From CAYRIF01 sp964424205 (GTDB lineage Bacteria; Bacteroidota; Bacteroidia; Cytophagales; Cyclobacteriaceae), in the NCBI GenBank assembly GCA_964424205.1, contig CAYRIF010000131.1, forward strand, positions 1 through 9,964: a stretch of 9,964 bases of DNA, written 5' to 3'. The notes beneath the pieces were generated by a model. The model saw only the letters and a list, made by a program, of their open reading frames with translations, did not search any database and was not told where the DNA came from. This document shows, piece by piece, positions 6,409-9,964 of the stretch. The position numbers were made by a program, and so were the translations under genes. Position 1 is the stretch's first letter. Every line of letters starts with the position of its first letter.

Positions 6409-6665
6409 GGGTCTGATGAAAAAGACCCAAGTGCGTTAGCTACGAGTAGCCAAAGTGCTAGATGTATTGTTATACTTCAAAGTGAAGGCTACGAAGTACC
6501 CGCCTGCCGTCAAGCAGGGATATGCTTGGGGCTCGTGTTAAAATACGTGACGGATTTTTAAGGTGCATGGATTTTTGGACTATTTCATTAAGTCCCTTGC
6601 ACAACAAATTTAAAACTACCATTAATTTCCTGATATTCAACATGTTAACGTTTGTCAGCAAACCC
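6409..6665 (+). mobile_element. Decayed, internally deleted insertion element (both ends kept)
   Basis: A 257-bp segment begins GGGTCTGATGAAAAA (6409-6423) and ends TTTGTCAGCAAACCC (6651-6665), an imperfect terminal inverted repeat with 12 of 15 matching bases. TA dinucleotides flank both ends (6407-6408 and 6666-6667), as for TA-targeting elements. The right half (about 6530-6665) aligns along its whole length with the reverse complement of 9827-9964, at roughly three quarters identity by eye. The middle (about 6425-6529) does not match that copy and is rich in small hairpins (GCTAC/GTAGC at 6439-6450, TACTTC/GAAGTA at 6473-6498, CCTGC/GCAGG at 6503-6518), perhaps a nested repeat. This element occupies most of the 466-bp gene-free stretch 6320-6785; I see nothing else definite in the remainder. 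Confidence 0.7.
6551..6613 (+). pseudogene. Relic of a transposase C-terminus
   Basis: In the frame that aligns with the right-hand copy, this stretch reads RIFKVHGFLDYFIKSLAQQI and a stop at 6611-6613, against RIFKVQGFLCYFVKTLARQT in the other copy. Fourteen of 20 residues agree and most differences are conservative, which supports a shared coding origin. A TGA at 6548-6550 and a 1-bp length difference just upstream show the frame is broken. No start or catalytic domain remains. Confidence 0.55.
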
Positions 6666-6785
6666 TAAATACAGATAACAATAAAATGAACAAAGCAGCA
6701 AAATGAAGGGAATTTCCCGAGACTTGGCTACTACTTTCAGAAAGTGGAATTGATAAAAATTAACAAGCCATAGTTATTCAATAAA

Positions 6786-7079
6786 ATGAAAATGATAGGA
6801 TATTTATACGCTAGCATGTTACTAATTTCATTAGTACTCATCTATTTTGCCATGAAACAATATAGCAGTACAAAAGAACTACTAAATAGTGGCGTTAAAA
6901 CATCAGCAGAGGTTATAGACCTGATTGAAAGCCGCGATGAAGATGGATATACCTACAAACCAGTATTTGAATACACAGATAAAACAGGAAGCAAACTCAC
7001 CTTCGAAAGTGATATTAGTTCAAGTCCAGCACCCTATCAAATAGGGGATTATGTTGACATTATCTATTCACAAGATACA
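6786..7079 (+). CDS. DUF3592-like membrane-anchored protein, C-terminus lost in assembly gap
   Basis: Ninety-eight codons are visible before the N-run. Residues 3-23 form one hydrophobic helix (MIGYLYASMLLISLVLIYFAM), which fits a membrane anchor. It is followed by a soluble part with the alternating pattern of DUF3592 proteins: TSAEVIDLIESRDEDGYTYKPVFEYTDKTG, then IGDYVDIIYS. In that family a second transmembrane helix usually follows near the C-terminus, which here would lie in the gap. The function of DUF3592 proteins is unknown. The ATG at 6786 is the first in frame and gives the expected short cytoplasmic N-terminus. Any reading that joins this gene across the N-run to downstream codons is artificial. 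The domain call comes from pattern recognition, not from a search. Confidence 0.7.
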
Positions 7080-7179
7080 NNNNNNNNNNNNNNNNNNNNN
7101 NNNNNNNNNNNNNNNNNNNNNNNNNNNNNNNNNNNNNNNNNNNNNNNNNNNNNNNNNNNNNNNNNNNNNNNNNNNNNNN
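7080..7179. other. Assembly gap of 100 N
   Basis: Exactly 100 undetermined bases, the conventional placeholder for a scaffold gap of unknown size. The true distance between the flanking genes is therefore unknown. It removes the end of the DUF3592-like gene and the start of the dioxygenase gene, and whole genes could be hidden in it. Confidence 0.98.
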
Positions 7180-7974
7180 GGCTTCTTAATAGCAAACCAT
7201 CTTTTTAAAGACTCCGAAATAGCCGAGTTAAAAGAAGAAACACTTAGTATTTTCAAAGGGAAATATGGAACTGTTGAAGGTTTACAAAAAGTTAAAAACG
7301 AAGAAAGTGAGTTTGATATTTTGAGGAAATATCTCTGCATACATTTTCCCCACAAACTATCAGCGGTGATATTCAAATATTTAGGACATCAAAAAATAAC
7401 CGATATTCTTACAAAAATCATAAGCCCAAATGTAAAAGCAATTCAGTCCATGCTTTTTGTAAAAGCGCCTGAAAAGCCTGGGCAGTCATGGCATCAAGAT
7501 GAATATTTCATTCCAACCAGAGACATGTCGCTAACCGGAGCATGGATAGCCATTGATGATGCAAACATAGAGAATGGATGTTTATGGGTAGTACCAGGTT
7601 CACATAAGCCCGCGATGCCCTTTAATAGAGTACCTTATCGCGGTGATGAATATGGCGAAAATGATACCATTCATTCTAAATATATAGATGATTCAAAGCT
7701 AATTCCAGTAACAGCAAAAAAAGGAGCTGCTATATTTTTTAATGGATATTTACTCCATTCATCACGCCGCAACAAAACAAAAGGCAAGTTTCGGACTGCA
7801 CTTGTCAATCACTATATGAGCGCAGAATCATACTTGCCATGGGATCAGGATGGTAAGTACCAACTTACCGAAGATATGAGGGATATTGTAATGGTAGCAG
7901 GCGAAGATCCTTATAGGTATAAAGGAACCGTTAATATTTTAATGCCGTACCTGCGTGCGGATTTGCCGCAATAA
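7180..7974 (+). CDS. Phytanoyl-CoA dioxygenase (PhyH)-like Fe(II)/2-oxoglutarate oxygenase, N-terminus in gap
   Basis: The visible 264 codons begin GFLIANHLFKDSEIAEL, which resembles the first strand and helix of PhyH-type oxygenases, so probably only a few to about 20 residues are missing. The iron ligands are clear: WHQDEYF with His and Asp at visible residues 105 and 107, and the distal His at 193 in LLHSSRRN. Arg205 is the likely 2-oxoglutarate anchor. GCLWVVPGSHK at about 140-150 is a hallmark of the family. These enzymes hydroxylate or otherwise oxidise small molecules, often lipids or secondary metabolites; nothing here fixes the substrate. The gene converges with cysM, whose end lies 22 bp away. 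Neighbourhood with a desaturase is only suggestive, since an insertion relic and a gap intervene. Confidence 0.88.
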   Translation, partial: GFLIANHLFKDSEIAELKEETLSIFKGKYGTVEGLQKVKNEESEFDILRKYLCIHFPHKLSAVIFKYLGHQKITDILTKIISPNVKAIQSMLFVKAPEKPGQSWHQDEYFIPTRDMSLTGAWIAIDDANIENGCLWVVPGSHKPAMPFNRVPYRGDEYGENDTIHSKYIDDSKLIPVTAKKGAAIFFNGYLLHSSRRNKTKGKFRTALVNHYMSAESYLPWDQDGKYQLTEDMRDIVMVAGEDPYRYKGTVNILMPYLRADLPQ

Positions 7975-7996
7975 AATACTACCACGTCACTGTTTG

Positions 7997-8878
7997 TCAA
8001 CTAAACACCCCAGAACTAAGGTAACGGTCTCCCCTATCGCATACAATACTCACGATGAGCCCGTGGTCTATTTTTTCAGCAATTTTTACGGCAGCTGCAA
8101 AAGCACCACCACTACTCATGCCTGCAAAAATACTTTCTTCCTCTGCTAGTCTTTTCATCATTCTGGTCGCTTCATCCTGTGACACATCGATTGTCGTATC
8201 AACTCTTTCTTTCTCAAATATTTTTGGCAAAAATTCTGGGGACCATCGCCTAATTCCCGGAATTCTTGAACCATCCGTTGGTTGTACTCCAACGATTTCT
8301 ACTGGCTTATTTTGCTCTTTCATATACCTTGAAACTCCCATAATCGTTCCTGTAGTGCCCATTGATGAAACAAAATGCGTGATTTCACCATTGGTAGCAT
8401 TCCATATTTCAGGGGCGGTAGTTTTATAGTGAATGCCCCAATTATCAGGGTTGGCAAATTGATTAAGCATAAAATACCCTCCGCCATCTACTAGCGACTG
8501 TGCATATTCTCTGGAGTATTCAATTGTTCTTTCGGCAGGAGTCAGCACCACCTCCGCGCCATAAGCCTTCATGGTTTGAATTCTTTCAATAGTCGCATTC
8601 TCCGGCATTACCAACGTAATTGCAATACCATACTGTTTGGCAATCATTGCCAAAGCGATACCAGTATTTCCACTGGTGGCTTCCACCAAACGAATACCAT
8701 TTTTGAGTTCTCCCCTATCCAACGCACCCTTAATCATACCATAAGCTGTACGATCTTTCACACTGCCACCAGGGTTTTGTCCTTCTAGTTTTACAAAAAG
8801 TTTCACACCTTCTTTTTGAAAAATATGCTTGACTTCCACCAGTGGTGTATTACCTATTAAGTCGATGATTGATCCCAT
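7997..8878 (-). CDS. cysM: Cysteine synthase B (O-acetylserine sulfhydrylase, CysM type)
   Basis: This 293-residue PLP enzyme replaces the acetyl group of O-acetylserine with sulfide (or thiosulfate in CysM enzymes) to give cysteine. Landmarks are NPGGSVKDR at residues 35-43 with the PLP lysine at 41, the substrate loop TSGNTG at 68-73, the PLP phosphate loop GTTGT at 174-178, and GMSSGG at 253-258 near the pyridine nitrogen. GSRIPGIRRWSPEFLPKIF at 203-221 is wording I associate with CysM rather than CysK. Length is normal. It follows cysE by 20 bp on the same strand, so the two steps of cysteine synthesis are co-transcribed. The CysM versus CysK choice rests on that segment and is likely but not certain. 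Confidence 0.92.
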   Translation of the reverse strand: MGSIIDLIGNTPLVEVKHIFQKEGVKLFVKLEGQNPGGSVKDRTAYGMIKGALDRGELKNGIRLVEATSGNTGIALAMIAKQYGIAITLVMPENATIERIQTMKAYGAEVVLTPAERTIEYSREYAQSLVDGGGYFMLNQFANPDNWGIHYKTTAPEIWNATNGEITHFVSSMGTTGTIMGVSRYMKEQNKPVEIVGVQPTDGSRIPGIRRWSPEFLPKIFEKERVDTTIDVSQDEATRMMKRLAEEESIFAGMSSGGAFAAAVKIAEKIDHGLIVSIVCDRGDRYLSSGVFS

Positions 8879-8898
8879 AATGTTTTGCCCTGTGGTCC

Positions 8899-9696
8899 TT
8901 ATTTAATTAGTGAACTTACCTGATGATAGTCGCTTTTGTAATAAACTGTAGAATTTGGGGCAACACTTTTTGTAATCCAAACATTACCACCAATAATACT
9001 GTCATGCCCAATAGTAGTTTTCCCACCAAGTATTGTTGCTTCGGCATAAATTACCACATTGTCTTCAATGGTAGGGTGTCTTTTAGTTTTTGCATATTTT
9101 TTATCTACGCTCAGTGCTCCTAGCGTAACACCTTGGTATATTTTTACATGATTTCCAATCTCCACTGTTTCGCCAATGACTATGCCCGTGCCATGATCAA
9201 TACAAAAATATTCTCCAATAGTAGCCCCAGGGTGTATGTCAATTCCAGCTTTGCTATGCACATCTTCAGTAAGTATTCTCGGTAAATAGGGAATGTCCAA
9301 TTTGTAAAATTCATGTGCCATACGATAAATAGCAATTGCCTTAAACCCTGGATATGTTCTAATTACTTCATGCGTATCGATGGCTGCAGGGTCTCCATTG
9401 TTAATTGCTGCTGCATCCTTCAAAAGCAGCTCATAAATCGTTGGGAGCTCCGCATAAAATGCATCTACTTTTTGCGTTGATTGCTCGCACGTTTTACTTA
9501 AAATTGTATAAAACTCATTTTTAACCGCATCGTATGCTTTTTCAAATTCTTTTGAATCACTATACGCCACATTAGACAATTCTGGAAACAGAAGCCCTAA
9601 CAATCCAATGGCAGCATCACACACCAACCTAGGCGAAGGTGTCGGGTCTATTTCTTGATGGTTTAAAAATAATTTGGTTATAAAGTCTTGACTCAT
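8899..9696 (-). CDS. cysE: Serine O-acetyltransferase
   Basis: This 265-residue cytoplasmic enzyme acetylates serine with acetyl-CoA to O-acetylserine, the substrate of the CysM encoded just downstream. The N-terminal helical part (about 1-140) includes HEVIRTYPGFKAIAIYRMAH at 109-128. The left-handed beta-helix of hexapeptide repeats follows, with SKAGIDIHPGATIG (Asp153) and CIDHGTGIVIGE (His168). These two residues have the same 15-residue spacing as the catalytic Asp143 and His158 of Escherichia coli CysE. The last residues are SSLIK: the terminal residue is Lys, not the Ile whose side chain docks into CysK in the cysteine synthase complex. No clear promoter match was found in the 130 bp upstream, which ends at an insertion-element boundary. 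Confidence 0.94.
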   Translation of the reverse strand: MSQDFITKLFLNHQEIDPTPSPRLVCDAAIGLLGLLFPELSNVAYSDSKEFEKAYDAVKNEFYTILSKTCEQSTQKVDAFYAELPTIYELLLKDAAAINNGDPAAIDTHEVIRTYPGFKAIAIYRMAHEFYKLDIPYLPRILTEDVHSKAGIDIHPGATIGEYFCIDHGTGIVIGETVEIGNHVKIYQGVTLGALSVDKKYAKTKRHPTIEDNVVIYAEATILGGKTTIGHDSIIGGNVWITKSVAPNSTVYYKSDYHQVSSLIK

Positions 9697-9826
9697 AAAT
9701 CTGTTTTAATGATTAACTATAACGGATATGCTGTATAATAGTTCGCAATACGAATATTTTTTATATACGCTTCACAAAAAGATTAAAGGTATTTTCTAAC
9801 CTAAATATGATGATTTTTCATAACTA

Positions 9827-9964
9827 GGGTCTGCTGAAAAACGTTAAAATGTTGATTATCAAGCAATTAATTGTAGTTCTACGGTTTGACGTGCAAGGGT
9901 TTTAACAAAATAGCACAAAAATCCTTGCACCTTAAAAATCCGTGATGGATTTTTAACACTAGCC
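9827..9964 (-). mobile_element. 3' end of an insertion element, continuing past the right edge
   Basis: Read on the minus strand, the segment ends TTTTTCAGCAGACCC and is flanked by a TA at 9825-9826. Its plus-strand end, GGGTCTGCTGAAAAA, differs by one base from the left end of the decayed element at 6409. It also carries a perfect 10-bp inverted repeat, TTAAAAATCC and GGATTTTTAA with a 5-bp spacer, at 9932-9956. The rest of the element is outside the window. Family assignment is not possible from this end alone; TA-targeting groups such as IS630 or some IS5 relatives, or IS1182, would be worth testing. Confidence 0.65.
9859..9964 (-). CDS. Probable transposase, C-terminal 34 residues only
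   Basis: The minus strand is open from the window edge to TGA at 9859-9861. It encodes 34 residues containing NPSRIFKVQGFLCYFVKTLA and ending TVELQLIA, 32 bp inside the element end. Fourteen of 20 residues match the broken copy at 6551-6613, which argues that this frame is translated. I cannot name the transposase family from this tail, and no catalytic residues are visible. Whether the whole gene is intact must be judged from the sequence beyond the window. Confidence 0.5.
   Translation of the reverse strand, partial: ASVKNPSRIFKVQGFLCYFVKTLARQTVELQLIA

Noticed and set aside
6470..6661. 63-codon minus-strand open frame in the insertion relic
   Set aside because: It is antisense to the frame shared by the two element copies. 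Its NPSR-like wording arises from the palindromic AAAAATCC/GGATTTTT sequence.
6708..6718. GGGAATTTCCC palindrome upstream of the DUF3592-like gene
   Set aside because: The arms are only 5 bp, it has no T-run and no partner site, and it could easily occur by chance in AT-rich DNA.
7051..7208. Open frames running through the N-run, including one that would fuse a short upstream peptide to the dioxygenase
   Set aside because: They cross 100 undetermined bases whose length is arbitrary, so neither frame nor fusion is real. Only the parts on either side of the gap are annotated.
5549..7974. Desaturase plus PhyH-type oxygenase as a lipid-modifying gene cluster
   Set aside because: An insertion relic of about 260 bp, a DUF3592-like gene and an assembly gap of unknown size lie between them, so there is no evidence of co-transcription or of linked function.
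1..9964. CRISPR arrays, tRNA or rRNA genes
   Set aside because: No regularly spaced direct repeats and no cloverleaf or rRNA-like conserved stretch were seen on either strand in the gene-free segments.

Overview
The window looks like a chromosomal piece of a Bacteroidota genome (Cytophagales- or Flavobacteriia-like). It is AT-rich. Two intergenic regions carry the TTG-N17-TAnnTTTG promoter pattern typical of the phylum, Shine-Dalgarno sequences are weak, and the genes encode menaquinone-pathway enzymes, a Bacteroidota-style short Crp/Fnr protein with a DinB-like protein, and a short lipoprotein. The genus cannot be read from the sequence. A run of exactly 100 N (7080-7179) is an assembly gap and cuts two genes.

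Layout. (1) Positions 1-2140, minus strand: a tight menaquinone operon of a hotdog acyl-CoA thioesterase (menI-like), isochorismate synthase (menF) and menD, the last running off the left edge. Intergenic gaps are 2-3 bp and a good candidate promoter lies upstream. (2) 2202-3467, plus strand: a histidine phosphatase with a TTG start, divergent from the men operon, then a small lipoprotein preceded by a sigma-54-like -24/-12 element. (3) 3559-5313, plus strand: a compact cluster of an ECF sigma factor resembling the SigJ/ECF41 type but with its C-terminal domain cut short, a Crp/Fnr-family regulator and a DinB-like metal-binding protein. A strong housekeeping promoter sits so close to the sigma gene that its mRNA may be almost leaderless, and a dyad overlaps the -33 box. 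(4) 5314-5548: a palindromic REP/MITE-like repeat. (5) 5549-6319: a membrane fatty-acid desaturase. (6) 6320-6785: no intact gene; it holds a decayed, internally deleted insertion element with both ends. (7) 6786-7974: a DUF3592-like membrane protein and a phytanoyl-CoA dioxygenase-like protein, each truncated by the gap. (8) 7997-9696, minus strand: cysE-cysM, the two-step route from serine to cysteine. (9) 9827-9964: the 3' end of a related insertion element in inverted orientation, leaving the window.

Most of the window is core metabolism. The men genes make early menaquinone precursors and release 1,4-dihydroxy-2-naphthoate from CoA; cysE and cysM form O-acetylserine and then cysteine. 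The parts that deserve a second look are the sigma/Crp/DinB cluster with its unusual sigma tail and promoter geometry, the sigma-54-like lipoprotein promoter, and the inverted pair of related insertion-element ends whose aligned reading frames reveal a shared transposase C-terminus. I found no clear evidence of a wholly new system.
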